Below are positions 1 through 8,653 of a DNA stretch of 64,000 bases, in pieces. The number at the start of each line of letters is the position of its first letter. Within the stretch, counting starts at the first letter, position 1. The position numbers and the translations under genes were made by a program. The notes beneath the pieces were generated by a model, which was not told the DNA's origin, did no database searches, and saw nothing but the letters and a program-made list of their open reading frames with translations. Source of the stretch: Bacillota bacterium (GTDB lineage: Bacteria > Bacillota > Clostridia > Acetivibrionales > Acetivibrionaceae); the NCBI GenBank assembly GCA_023398495.1, contig JAEWSG010000227.1, forward strand, positions 1 through 64,000. The letters run 5' to 3'.

Positions 1-438
1 CTACGGGTCGAATCAAACTCGCTTCGCTCAAACAGTGATTCGACTTTTCCTTCGCTTCGTTTACATTCTCTATAGCCTCTACGCAATGTCCTTTCCATAA
101 TATGGTGCACTATTAAAATATGCACCCCAATGGTATATTAATCTTAACAGTTTGTTATCTACAATTATTCATATAGATTATCGGAATATATACAAAAACT
201 TTAACAAGGAATATAAAATAAAAATACTAAAACAAATATCATTTATATTACAGCACTTACGAAAGTTTTTAAACCTTGGTAAATTAATATAGAAAAATAT
301 GATTTGTTTCAGAAAACAACTGCATAAGCTATTGTATTCAAGATTTAGAATTGTGAGTTCTATAAGAACGTCAAGTGAAATTCGTTCAAAATTGGTTCAA
401 GTATAGGAATAATGCTATTAACAAGCCTTCCTAAAGCC
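1..438. other. Non-coding left edge beyond the feoB break
   Basis: No reading frame here has recognisable protein content, and the sequence is very AT-rich from about position 120. It occupies the place where the 3' half of feoB should lie. Nothing in it, on either strand, encodes the expected continuation of FeoB (the segment rich in Gly, Cys and Asn that follows TMCM). The first 60 bases contain a hairpin listed separately. No transposase or intron end can be identified, so whether an insertion or a deletion removed the feoB end cannot be decided from this window. Confidence 0.5.
7..44 (+). terminator. Terminator-like hairpin at left edge
   Basis: Arms GTCGAATCA (7-15) and TGATTCGAC (36-44) are perfectly complementary and are followed directly by TTTTCC on the + strand. 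This has the form of a factor-independent terminator for a rightward gene lying left of the window, converging on feoB. It could equally be part of a mobile element end. There is no T-run on the minus-strand side, so it is a poor terminator for feoB. Confidence 0.4.
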
Positions 439-1764
439 TCACATTTTCTGTTTAACCATGCACATGGTCAATGCTTGCTTTCCATGGGCACAAGCTTTTT
501 TAAAGAAGTTATCAAGGTTAAAAGCAATCCTTGGTAAGTAACCGAGGTCTTCAAGCAGCGTAAACAATGGAAAGAATATTGCCATTGGCGGTAGCATAAC
601 CGATACAACCCATGCCAGTGTCCGGTACATGCCAAGGATTAATATACCATGGAGCCATTGAGGTGAACCCGCTGATATAAAGAGTTCTGTTAATTTGGCC
701 TCAATTCCAAAAAGGAAATCTGCAATTATTCCAGAAGGTATATTTGAACCTGCTATCGTGAGCCAAAAGATTATTGCCAGAAGCCCTAACATGATGGGAA
801 TGCCAAAAATCCTTGAAGTAAGTATTCTGTCGATTCTCCTGTCTGATTGCTTGTAATTCTTGTTTTCAAAGGTTACAACACTACTGCTTATATCCTCAGC
901 TAAATGTACAAGTCTCGACACGATCATATCTCTCAATTGATCATTTTTTATACCGTTATTGGCAAGGTCTTTTCTTATTGAGTTGAGAAGTGCCAGAAGC
1001 TCGGTATTATCGAGGAGATTAAAGCCCAGATATTTATTCAAGGATTCTAACAGAGCAGGATCCCCGTCGAGAAGCTTGAGTGCTACCCATCGGTTGTTGA
1101 TTTTTCCGCCTACCAACTCTTCGATTTTAGGTTGAAGCAAATTTACTGAATCTTCTATAAGATCGTCATATGTAATAGTAATGGGGTTTGTAGAAATGTT
1201 ATTTAGGGCAACATCATAAACGGCGTACATCAATTCATCGAGGCCTTTATTACTCCGGGCGTTAGTGGGAATTACAGGAACCCCTATACGTCTTGAAAGC
1301 TCAGTGAAATTTATTTTTATCTTTTTTCGTTCTGCTTCATCAATAAGGTTAACACATACAACTACCTTATTGGTAATTTCCAGAGTCTGAAGCACAAGGT
1401 TCAGGTTTCTTTCGAGTGATGTTGCGTCAGCTACTACAATAGTTGCATCGGGTTTGCCAAAGCACACAAAGTCTCTTGCGACCTCTTCTTCAGCTGAGTT
1501 AGCCATTAGGGAATAAGTGCCAGGTATATCTATCATGATAAAATTCCTGTCTTTATATTTATATTTTCCCTGGGCATTTGTTACTGTCTTGCCGGGCCAA
1601 TTTCCAGTATGTTGATTAAGACCTGTCAGACTGTTAAAAACTGTGCTTTTTCCTACATTGGGATTTCCTGCAAGTGCAATGATTTTTTCATTTGGTGCAG
1701 TATGTTCAATTCTAAGTTCACTATCAAGTACACCTGCACCAGTGGACTGGTTTGTAAGTCCCAT
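439..1764 (-). pseudogene. feoB: Truncated ferrous iron transporter FeoB
   Basis: FeoB imports Fe(II) across the cytoplasmic membrane; it joins an N-terminal GTPase to a polytopic membrane domain. The G motifs are intact: GNPNVGKS at residues 33-40, DIPG from residue 79, NLID at 139-142. Membrane segments begin near residue 316. The frame then runs through the conserved stretch ending in TMCM and stops five residues later (VKQKM). FeoB proteins are normally 600-800 residues, so at 441 residues most of the pore domain is missing. The break is abrupt and lies inside a highly conserved motif, which indicates a rearrangement rather than a short natural variant. The G domain could still be made, but iron transport is unlikely. 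It lies 29 bases downstream of feoA as the second gene of a leftward operon. Confidence 0.88.
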
Positions 1765-1793
1765 TTTTAAGCCCCCCTTAGGCTGTTATACTT

Positions 1794-2036
1794 TCAGTTT
1801 AATTCTACCATGATTTTTTGTGCTTCCTCTGAACGCAAGGCGATTACAGCTCCCCGAATATGATAAGCAGTCGGATCACCCGAAGGACTTTTCTGAAGGG
1901 CTTCTACTTCAGTATCTGCAATTAATCCAAGATCAAGCATCCTTCTGCGGATAATGCCATCAGAAGTAAGGTTTTTTACTGTAGCTTTTTTGCCTATAGG
2001 TAATAAATTTAAAGGGATATAATTTTCATTCATCAT
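1794..2036 (-). CDS. feoA: Ferrous iron transport protein A
   Basis: Small cytosolic SH3-like partner of FeoB. The 80 residues cover the family's full length and include the typical IGKKATVKNL opening, the RRRMLDLGL helix and the IRGAVIALR strand. The start ATG is preceded by a strong AGGAGG on the minus strand. A second in-frame ATG follows immediately, so the start could be one codon later. It is first in the feoA-feoB operon and divergent from the FmdE gene. Because its partner FeoB is truncated here, feoA may be expressed without a working transporter. Confidence 0.93.
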   Translation of the reverse strand: MMNENYIPLNLLPIGKKATVKNLTSDGIIRRRMLDLGLIADTEVEALQKSPSGDPTAYHIRGAVIALRSEEAQKIMVELN

Positions 2037-2047
2037 ATTGGAATCCT

Positions 2048-2129
2048 CCTACACTAAGTTATGTCTAGTTGTTATTTATCTATAATAAATGGCGGGAAAA
2101 AAACTTTCCCTACACTAACATATGTAAGA
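2048..2129 (-). promoter_or_regulatory. Repeated motif flanking the feoA promoter region
   Basis: CCTACACTAA occurs at 2048-2057 and again at 2109-2118, each followed two to three bases later by TATGT. The copies are 61 bases apart and bracket an AT-rich stretch with TATTATAG (minus-strand reading) that would suit a -10 element for feoA. A repeated, spaced motif on both sides of an iron-uptake promoter suggests paired operator sites for a metal regulator. It does not match the classical Fur 19-mer. The proximal copy overlaps the feoA Shine-Dalgarno region, so part of its conservation may come from that. Confidence 0.35.
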
Positions 2130-2193
2130 TAAAATTCAAGTGTTACGAGTATAATGAAAAATAAATATAAGTTTTGTAAACTGTATATGGTAT

Positions 2194-2222
2194 TTGACAT
2201 ATTTTATTCAGTATGCTAAAGT
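2194..2222 (+). promoter_or_regulatory. Sigma-A-type promoter for the FmdE gene
   Basis: TTGACA at 2194-2199, a 17-base spacer, and TAAAGT at 2217-2222 (four of six to consensus). Transcription would begin near 2229 and leave a leader of about 120 bases before the ATG at 2349. Confidence 0.6.
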
Positions 2223-2234
2223 AAAACATGAAAA

Positions 2235-2328
2235 TAAAGTCAGGAAGGCTTTAGAATTAAGTGTTAACAGCGATAAAAACAAACCATGAAGGGATGCCGT
2301 AAGGAACGGCTCTGTTTGTGGTTTTTAT
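2235..2328 (+). promoter_or_regulatory. Structured leader upstream of the FmdE gene
   Basis: Two stem-loops can be drawn in the leader. The first is TAAAGTC/GGCTTTA (2235-2241 with 2247-2253, loop AGGAA). The second is longer: ATAAAAAC (2273-2280) pairs with GTTTTTAT (2321-2328), enclosing an inner GCCG/CGGC stem, and is followed by a T-rich tract just before the ribosome binding site. A hairpin followed by U-rich sequence directly ahead of a gene is the layout of an attenuator or riboswitch expression platform. I could not match it to a known riboswitch consensus (molybdenum cofactor, cobalamin, manganese and NiCo classes were considered). Confidence 0.4.
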
Positions 2329-2348
2329 TTTTGTGAAAGGGGATAAAT

Positions 2349-2873
2349 ATGAACAAGGAATTATGGAAAAAATCAGTGGAATTTCATGGACATGAATGTC
2401 CTGGTCTGGCAATAGGTTTTAAGGCTTGTGAAGCTGCTATGGAAAAGATGGGGCTTGCGTTTTCAAAGGATGAGGAGGTTGTGTGTGTTACTGAAAATGA
2501 TGCATGCGGAGTAGATGCTGTTCAGGTTATCACGGGGTGTACCTTCGGTAAAGGTAACCTTATATACAAGGGTACTGGGAAAATGGCATTCAGTTTTTAC
2601 AACAGGTCTAATGGGAAAAGTCTCCGGATGATTTTAAAGCCTTTTAATGGCGAAATGACCCGTGAGCAGCGTCAGGAATATATATTGAATTCTCCGATAG
2701 ATGAAGTTTTTATTTTCAGCACACCAAACTTCAAATTGCCGGAAAAAGCACGGCGATTCACTACTGTCATATGTGAAATTTGTGGTGAGGGTGCACCTGA
2801 GCATAAGATAAGAATAAATGACGGTAAAAAGGTTTGCCTTGACTGCTTTAAAGATTATTCACGAGGTTGGTAG
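2349..2873 (+). CDS. FmdE-family protein with C-terminal zinc ribbon
   Basis: Resembles subunit E of formylmethanofuran dehydrogenase (FmdE/Tra1 family), a family common in anaerobes without methanogenesis, where its biochemical role is not settled. The 174 residues include the signature FHGHECPGLAIGF at 12-24, with His13, His15 and Cys17 as likely metal ligands, an ACGVDAVQ segment with Cys53, and a C-terminal zinc ribbon with CxxC pairs at 142-145 and 163-166. The ribosome binding site is GAAAGGGG. It precedes an iron/siderophore-type ABC transporter on the same strand, separated by a family A repeat, so a link to metal uptake or metal-cofactor handling is a reasonable inference. It should not be read as evidence of methanogenesis. 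Confidence 0.85.
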   Translation: MNKELWKKSVEFHGHECPGLAIGFKACEAAMEKMGLAFSKDEEVVCVTENDACGVDAVQVITGCTFGKGNLIYKGTGKMAFSFYNRSNGKSLRMILKPFNGEMTREQRQEYILNSPIDEVFIFSTPNFKLPEKARRFTTVICEICGEGAPEHKIRINDGKKVCLDCFKDYSRGW

Positions 2874-2884
2874 GCCGGGAATAT

Positions 2885-2983
2885 AAATTGTAAAGATGGT
2901 TTTACATTGACAAATTGAATTTTCATTATAATAAATCAAGGAAATTGAAGCGCGATGTAAAATCATTATCGAGTTCAATATAA
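2885..2983 (+). repeat. Family A structured repeat, copy 1
   Basis: About 99 bases, nearly identical in its right half to the copies at 4917-5017 (reverse) and 8654-8752. The shared core is AAGGAAATTGAAG followed by a second stem, ATTGAA...TTCAAT, which encloses GCGAT/ATCGA. The left hairpin is degraded here compared with the other copies. It sits between the FmdE gene and the permease gene. Confidence 0.8.
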
Positions 2984-3067
2984 CACGTGGATATGGACTT
3001 TGTTAAAGAGGTTCTTAGGGAAAATCAGTTGGATTGGAAAGTAAAGCTAAGGAGGCTTCGATAGTAT

Positions 3068-4153
3068 TTGAATCAGTTGAAATCAACAGTAGGCGAAAAT
3101 AGCCGGACTGTTTTGTACAATAAATATATATTACGAAAAAGGATTACAATAATAGTACTTTTTATACTCATTATTCTAGTGTCAATTTTGGCAATAAATG
3201 CAGGTTCAACAAACCTGAAGGTATTTGAGATAATAAAGGCAATCATGGGTAGTGGAACAGATATATCGGGCATTGTCATATGGCAGATCCGCTTGCCGAG
3301 GATTTTGGCTGCAATTATTGCCGGAGCGGGTTTGTCAGTAGCAGGCTGTGTAATGCAGAACAATCTTAGAAATCCACTTGCATCCCCTTCGACCTTGGGG
3401 ATATCAAATGCAGCTGCGTTTGGAGCAAACCTTGCAATCATTGTATTTGGAGCCGGAAGTATTCAGAGTACGGGAACTGATGCAGTTGTTATAAATAATC
3501 CATACATGGTTACGGTTTTTGCTTTTGTTACAGCAATGATAGGTACAATCATTATTCTCATGCTGGCAAGGTTCAGAGGCTTTTCGCCGGAGGCGATGGT
3601 ACTGTCTGGTGTTGCCCTAAGCTCACTGTTTTCGGCAGGAACCATACTGATCCAGTATTTTGCCCAGGATGTTCAAATTGCTGCGGCGGTTTTCTGGACT
3701 TTTGGAGATCTTGGAAGGGCATCGTGGAGGGAAGTTACAATTTTGGCAGTTGTAATTACTTTGGCAGCTGTATATTTTATACTGAGAAGATGGGACTATA
3801 ATGCATTTGATAGTGGTGCAGAAACAGCCAAAAGTTTAGGAGTACATGTTGAAAATGTCCGTATGGGGGGGATGTTTGTTTCCTCGCTTATCACTGCTGT
3901 AGCCGTTTCATTTCTTGGAGTTGTGGGCTTTATAGGATTGGTGGGGCCTCAGATTATGAGAAGATTTGTAGGCGGAGACCACCGATATCTGATTCCCGCG
4001 TCTGCCTTGACTGGATCGTTGTTGCTATTGATATCGGACACTCTTGCCAGGACAATGATATCACCTGTTGTGCTTCCGGTAGGAGCCTTAACTTCGTTTT
4101 TGGGTGCCCCGTTGTTTCTATATTTACTGGCAAGGGGGTATAAAAGAAAATGA
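3068..4153 (+). CDS. FecCD-family ABC transporter permease
   Basis: Membrane subunit of an importer for chelated iron, cobalamin or a similar metal complex. The 361 residues are of family length, with around ten hydrophobic segments and the FecCD signatures WQIRLPRILAAIIAGAGLS and NPLASPSTLGIS near residues 75-115 and GFIGLVGPQIMRR near 290. The start is TTG, chosen because an AAGGAGG lies 12-13 bases upstream and no ATG fits. The last four bases overlap the ATPase gene (ATGA), indicating translational coupling. The substrate cannot be decided from sequence; its position near feoAB favours iron. Confidence 0.92.
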   Translation: MNQLKSTVGENSRTVLYNKYILRKRITIIVLFILIILVSILAINAGSTNLKVFEIIKAIMGSGTDISGIVIWQIRLPRILAAIIAGAGLSVAGCVMQNNLRNPLASPSTLGISNAAAFGANLAIIVFGAGSIQSTGTDAVVINNPYMVTVFAFVTAMIGTIIILMLARFRGFSPEAMVLSGVALSSLFSAGTILIQYFAQDVQIAAAVFWTFGDLGRASWREVTILAVVITLAAVYFILRRWDYNAFDSGAETAKSLGVHVENVRMGGMFVSSLITAVAVSFLGVVGFIGLVGPQIMRRFVGGDHRYLIPASALTGSLLLLISDTLARTMISPVVLPVGALTSFLGAPLFLYLLARGYKRK

Positions 4154-4902
4154 TTCTTTCAGTCAAAGGCCTGGCATTTGATTATCCAAGCCGTTCAGTA
4201 ATAAAAAATATAAGCTTCTCAATTTCAAAAGGAGATTTTTTGGCAGTACTTGGGATTAATGGAGCAGGAAAATCAACTCTTTTAAAATGTATAAATAGGG
4301 TATTGAAACCTCATAAGGGAGCTGTTTATATAAAAGACGATGAGGCCTTCAAACTCAGCAGGAGGGAACTTGCAAAAAGAATAGGCTATGTTGCTCAACG
4401 AAATGAAAACATAAGAACCACTGTATTTGATGCAGTGCTTTTAGGAAGAAAGCCATACATCCAATGGGAGGCCTCTGAAAGTGATCTGGAAATTGTACAG
4501 GATGCATTAAGCACTCTGGAACTTTCAGAATACGCACTCAGGTATCTTGATGAACTGAGCGGAGGAGAACAGCAAAAAGTGATAATTGCAAGGGCGTTGG
4601 CACAGAAACCCGAATTACTCTTGCTTGATGAGCCTACAAGCAGTCTGGATTTAAAAAATCAGTTGGAAGTTGCAAATATCATAAAAAAAGTTGCCAAAGA
4701 ACAGCAAATGGCAGCGGTAGTTACAATGCATGACTTGAATCTCGCCATAAGATTTGCAGATAAATTTCTGCTTATAAAAGACGGAGAGATATACGCAGCA
4801 GGGGGCATTGAGGTAATGACACCTGAAAATATAGAAAGTGTTTATTCAGTTCCGGTAATTATAAAAAAAGTCGGGGAAATTCCTGTTGTAATACCCGTGT
4901 AG
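4150..4902 (+). CDS. FecE/BtuD-type ABC transporter ATPase
   Basis: Cytoplasmic ATPase that drives the adjacent FecCD permease. The 250 residues contain Walker A GINGAGKS at 35-42, the signature LSGGEQQ, Walker B LLLLDEPTSSLD and the switch histidine in TMHDLNLA, all intact. The start codon overlaps the permease stop. It matches the heme/siderophore/B12 ATPase subgroup. The binding-protein gene follows after an intergenic family A repeat. Confidence 0.93.
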   Translation: MILSVKGLAFDYPSRSVIKNISFSISKGDFLAVLGINGAGKSTLLKCINRVLKPHKGAVYIKDDEAFKLSRRELAKRIGYVAQRNENIRTTVFDAVLLGRKPYIQWEASESDLEIVQDALSTLELSEYALRYLDELSGGEQQKVIIARALAQKPELLLLDEPTSSLDLKNQLEVANIIKKVAKEQQMAAVVTMHDLNLAIRFADKFLLIKDGEIYAAGGIEVMTPENIESVYSVPVIIKKVGEIPVVIPV

Positions 4903-4916
4903 CACGAAAGAATATC

Positions 4917-5017
4917 ATATATTGAACGCGATAAAGATTTTACATCGCACTTCAATTTCCTTAATACAATATCACGAAAATCAAAATTTCCAATGTATAA
5001 TCATTTTCGTGATTTAT
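4917..5017 (-). repeat. Family A structured repeat, copy 2 (reverse)
   Basis: Reverse-oriented copy of the repeat at 2885 and 8654. Read on the minus strand, the left hairpin is ATCACGAAAAT/ATTTTCGTGAT. The copy at 8654 has ATCGTGAAAAT/ATTTTCACGAT at the same place, so two adjacent base pairs differ but pairing is kept. The right stem GCGAT/ATCGC is perfect here. It lies between the ATPase gene and the binding-protein gene and overlaps an artefactual upstream extension of the latter's reading frame. Confidence 0.85.
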
Positions 5018-5047
5018 ATAGATATAAAAAGTTATAGGATGTGTGAG

Positions 5048-6157
5048 ATGAATAGAAGAAAATTATCTTTAATAATTACATTACTTGTTTGCATGTTATT
5101 AGTTTGTGTGGGATGTGATAAAAAAACTTTTCCTGATACAGCTCAAAATTCACAGAAAACTATTGTGACTGATGCCTTAGGTAGAAAGGTGGAAATCAAT
5201 GCACAGCTAAAAAGAGTAGTAGCCATTGGCCCCGGAGCTCTAAGATTGTGCTGCTATTTTAACAATATCGATATGATAGTTGGGGTTGAAGAGATGGACA
5301 AAAACCAAGCTGCTGGCAAACCCTATGTAATGGCAAATCCGTCACTGGCAAACCTGCCTGTTATAGGGCTCGGAGGCCCTAATAATGCACCGGACCCTGA
5401 AAAATTACTTGCGGTAAGGCCAGAGGTTATTTTTAGCACTTATGCGTCAGATAAGGCTTCAGCAGACAAGCTGCAAACAAAAACGGGTATACCTGTAGTT
5501 GCATTAAGTTATGGCAATACATCTACCTTTGACCCTGCAGTATATAATTCATTAAACCTGATTGGAAAAATTGTTGGCATGGAACAGAAGGCACAGGAAA
5601 TAGTTGATTATATGGAGAAATGTAAAAATGATCTCAATGCAAGGACAAAGGATATTGCCGATAATAAAAAACCTTCTGCATATGTCGGTGGTCTAGGTAT
5701 GAAGGGAACTCATGGAATTGAAAGCACACAGGGAAACTACTCTTTGTTTAATGCTGTGAACGCCCGGAATGTTGCAGATGAAACAGGCAAAACAGGCTCT
5801 ATTATGCTAGATAAGGAAAAGCTGATAGAATGGAATCCGGATAAAATTTTTATTGATGGAGGCGGATTTCAGATGGTCAAGCAGGATTATCAAAAAAATC
5901 CTGAATACTACAAAGTGCTTGCGGCTGTAAAAAACGGTGAAATTTATTCGCAGCTTCCATATAATTTCTATACTACAAACATTGATACCGCAATCGCAGA
6001 TGCATACTATATTGGCAAAGTGCTTTACCCGGAGCAGTTTAAAGATGTTGACCCTGAAAAAAAGGCCGATGAAATATATAAAACCTTATTGGGCAAAGAG
6101 CTATATGCCGAAATGAGTAAAGCTTATGGTGGGTTCGGGAAGCTGACATTGAAGTAA
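5048..6157 (+). CDS. Iron-complex ABC transporter substrate-binding lipoprotein
   Basis: Surface lipoprotein that captures the substrate for the FecCD/FecE importer. The chosen start at 5048 gives a typical lipoprotein signal: MNRRK, a hydrophobic stretch, then VGC with Cys23 as the probable lipidated residue. The frame is open upstream to a TTG at 4922, but that extension is read from the family A repeat and is rejected. The mature part has the class III binding-protein fold of the FecB/BtuF group, beginning VTDALGRKVEI and continuing with PDPEKLLAVRPEVI. The 369 residues are of normal length. Confidence 0.9.
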   Translation: MNRRKLSLIITLLVCMLLVCVGCDKKTFPDTAQNSQKTIVTDALGRKVEINAQLKRVVAIGPGALRLCCYFNNIDMIVGVEEMDKNQAAGKPYVMANPSLANLPVIGLGGPNNAPDPEKLLAVRPEVIFSTYASDKASADKLQTKTGIPVVALSYGNTSTFDPAVYNSLNLIGKIVGMEQKAQEIVDYMEKCKNDLNARTKDIADNKKPSAYVGGLGMKGTHGIESTQGNYSLFNAVNARNVADETGKTGSIMLDKEKLIEWNPDKIFIDGGGFQMVKQDYQKNPEYYKVLAAVKNGEIYSQLPYNFYTTNIDTAIADAYYIGKVLYPEQFKDVDPEKKADEIYKTLLGKELYAEMSKAYGGFGKLTLK

Positions 6158-6379
6158 ATACAAGAAATGAGGCTTTTGGGGACGAGAATTTATATAAGTT
6201 CTTGAACAAGTAGCATCATTCAATTGTTATATGATACTTTATGACAAACTGTTAATAATACAAATAAAGGTATGATAAACTGATGAAAAAGGAATGACAT
6301 TTGTTACTTGAATGACCTACTCACTTTATTTAAAATTTTATCATGTATAAACAAATATTAAATAATTGGGGAGGCTATT

Positions 6380-8371
6380 ATGATTAAAAAACTGAAATTC
6401 AAGCTCATCACAGCACTTCTAAGTATTGCCCTTTTTACTCAGGTAGTACCATTTACAGTGTTTGCCGACACATATGTTACTCCGACGGAGGGACAAAATG
6501 TAGCACTAAATAGACCGGCATCAGGGTCATTAGCGTATACATTTCGTGGAACTTATTCAATCCAGCACGGGTCATGGCCAGTTAATCGCACCAGTAATGA
6601 TGCTTCATGTCTGGTTAACGGATATACCGGAGACCAAGCTATGGTGCCAGTTGAGACATCATCAAGCGGCGGGTATTACGGACATAATTACAATGTTTGG
6701 TACCCTGTTTCAGCATCTAACAGTTATGCAGACATTGATCTGGGGAATAGCTATATGATAAACAAAGTTGTAGCATATATACCAGTCGATAGTGTCGGAA
6801 CAGTAAGTGGGATTCAGACTTTTACAAATAACCAATGGACTACGGTAGATCTAAATAGTTGTATAGTAGAAAAAAATCCAAAGTATAAAGCATTTTACTT
6901 CGATTCAAGGGTTGCCAGTAAAATAAGGATTTATGGAAATTGGCTATTTGAAATTGAGGTATACAATACAAAAAACATAAAACGTTCGATTACTTTCCAA
7001 AATTCAATTCCCTCCGGTATGGTGCCATTTACTTTCAATAGTTTTGTAAACAAATTTGGTACAGCACCTCTTGAGCAGATAAAACAAGAAGCAATTGAAG
7101 GCATAAAGCAAGGTCTTGATGATGCTGGTGCCAGCTATAGAATTACACTTGCACGTGTAGAGTTCTTGCCTGAAACTGGAACCATGCAAATTTTAATTGT
7201 TTTTGAAGTGACTTCTGTAGTTAGATATGGCACATCTTGGGATTTGGATTCTCATATAAATCTTTCGATCGATTATGCACTTGTCAGTGACAATGACAAT
7301 TTTTATCTTAAATTAGACAATTATATCATGGATATTTATGCAAAGTATGGCGGATGGGGATCCAACATTCCAGGGCTTGACGACTATATCAATTCGATGA
7401 TCAAAGATGAAATCCGCAATAAAATGACTTCCAAATTGGAAGAGAAAAGAAGTGAAATTATTACTCTACCCTCAGGGGAGAAAATATACACTCCACTCAA
7501 TAGTCCTGTAAGGGTTAATAATGATTGGTGGAAAGCAAGAATCACAAAAGAAATAGGCCCTGCAATCAAGGAATATATGCCAACGAGTTATAGCAAAAGC
7601 TTTACCGACTCGTATACTAAAGAGTTCTTCGACAGCTTATCGATTTATTTAGGCATGAATGCAAGCTGTGACTACCTTGATATAAATAATTTTACAACAT
7701 CTGTCAAGGTGGGGATTAATGGTTCAATATATGCAAAGGACAAAGGTGGTTCAAACTGGTATTCTTCTTGCTCGGGAGATATAACCTTCTTCTTCAGATT
7801 CTATGATGATCCGGTAACAAAAAGAATATTCTTAAGCCTCGAATATATTAATGTAAATTACCCAGTCAACGACAAGGTTTCTAAGCAGATTTGCGATTTG
7901 GTGGACGAGTTGACCTCAAAAATCAATAAGTATATGTATGAAGTATATTGCTATTCAAAAAACTATGCATTGAATAAACCAGCAACTGCAAGCAGATATC
8001 TTTCTTATGAAACACCAGCAAATGGAGTAAACGGCTCTGTGAATGGACTTCATGACAAATGGTGCACAGGCTTTGGATATGGCTTCAATTCATGGCTTTC
8101 AGTGGATTTGGGAACACAATGCAATATTTCACGCTGGAAGGTAATTCATGAAAAGGGAAGCGGAAATGGATACAATTATGTTACAAAAAATTTCAGATTG
8201 CAAGCAAGTAACGATGGTATCAACTGGTATGACAAGGATGTAGTTACAAATAATACGCAAGGCATTACCGACAGATTATTGAGTCCTTTTAATGCAAGAT
8301 ACGTAAGACTCTATATTGACGAAGGCGATTCTGACAATGTAGCTCGTATCTACGAGTTTCAGGTATTCTAA
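6380..8371 (+). CDS. Secreted protein with discoidin (F5/8 type C) domains
   Basis: The first 30 residues form a Sec signal peptide ending near VFADTY. Two regions resemble F5/8 type C carbohydrate-binding modules: residues about 40-195 (opening NVALNRPASGS, with YADIDLGNSYMINKVVAYIP) and about 528-663 (opening NYALNKPATASR, with SWLSVDLGTQCNISRWKVI and ARYVRLYIDEGD). The 330 residues between them have no family I recognise and no catalytic motif I can see. The protein lacks a cell-wall sorting motif and a dockerin, so it is probably released or held by sugar binding. Ribosome binding site GGGGAGG. It is monocistronic, with a strong terminator downstream. Confidence 0.82.
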   Translation: MIKKLKFKLITALLSIALFTQVVPFTVFADTYVTPTEGQNVALNRPASGSLAYTFRGTYSIQHGSWPVNRTSNDASCLVNGYTGDQAMVPVETSSSGGYYGHNYNVWYPVSASNSYADIDLGNSYMINKVVAYIPVDSVGTVSGIQTFTNNQWTTVDLNSCIVEKNPKYKAFYFDSRVASKIRIYGNWLFEIEVYNTKNIKRSITFQNSIPSGMVPFTFNSFVNKFGTAPLEQIKQEAIEGIKQGLDDAGASYRITLARVEFLPETGTMQILIVFEVTSVVRYGTSWDLDSHINLSIDYALVSDNDNFYLKLDNYIMDIYAKYGGWGSNIPGLDDYINSMIKDEIRNKMTSKLEEKRSEIITLPSGEKIYTPLNSPVRVNNDWWKARITKEIGPAIKEYMPTSYSKSFTDSYTKEFFDSLSIYLGMNASCDYLDINNFTTSVKVGINGSIYAKDKGGSNWYSSCSGDITFFFRFYDDPVTKRIFLSLEYINVNYPVNDKVSKQICDLVDELTSKINKYMYEVYCYSKNYALNKPATASRYLSYETPANGVNGSVNGLHDKWCTGFGYGFNSWLSVDLGTQCNISRWKVIHEKGSGNGYNYVTKNFRLQASNDGINWYDKDVVTNNTQGITDRLLSPFNARYVRLYIDEGDSDNVARIYEFQVF

Positions 8372-8480
8372 GAAAATTTCAGTTAAGTATTCTAAAGATG
8401 TTCAAATTGTTGACATGTATATCTTTAGAAAAGCCTAAGTATTGTAAAATTATATAATTATAATGAATGAGATTGTTTTA

Positions 8481-8518
8481 AAGGATTGTCCCAGGTTTTA
8501 AAAAGTGGGACAATCCTT
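8481..8518 (+). terminator. Rho-independent terminator after the discoidin gene
   Basis: Stem AAGGATTGTCCCA (8481-8493) pairs with TGGGACAATCCTT (8506-8518), and the 3' arm runs into a TTTT tract. It is near-symmetrical but only one gene faces it. Confidence 0.9.
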
Positions 8519-8653
8519 TTATATTAAGGCATAAGTATATTTTTCGGTAAAATTCAAGCTTGCCCCAATGGATACAAGAACGGTTTCAAAAAACACTTCA
8601 GTGCATTAAATTCTTAAAAGTAGCATTACGTGATACTTTTTGATATACTATAT

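Noticed and set aside
2273..2328. Molybdenum cofactor riboswitch before the FmdE gene
   Set aside because: Attractive by context, but the conserved Moco motif segments are not present in the leader.
2908..2932. TTGACA and TATAAT within family A copy 1 as a promoter for the permease gene
   Set aside because: The spacer is only 13 bases, too short for sigma-A.
4922..5047. N-terminal extension of the binding-protein reading frame
   Set aside because: It is read from the family A repeat, starts with TTG and has no ribosome binding site; the ATG at 5048 gives a proper lipoprotein signal.
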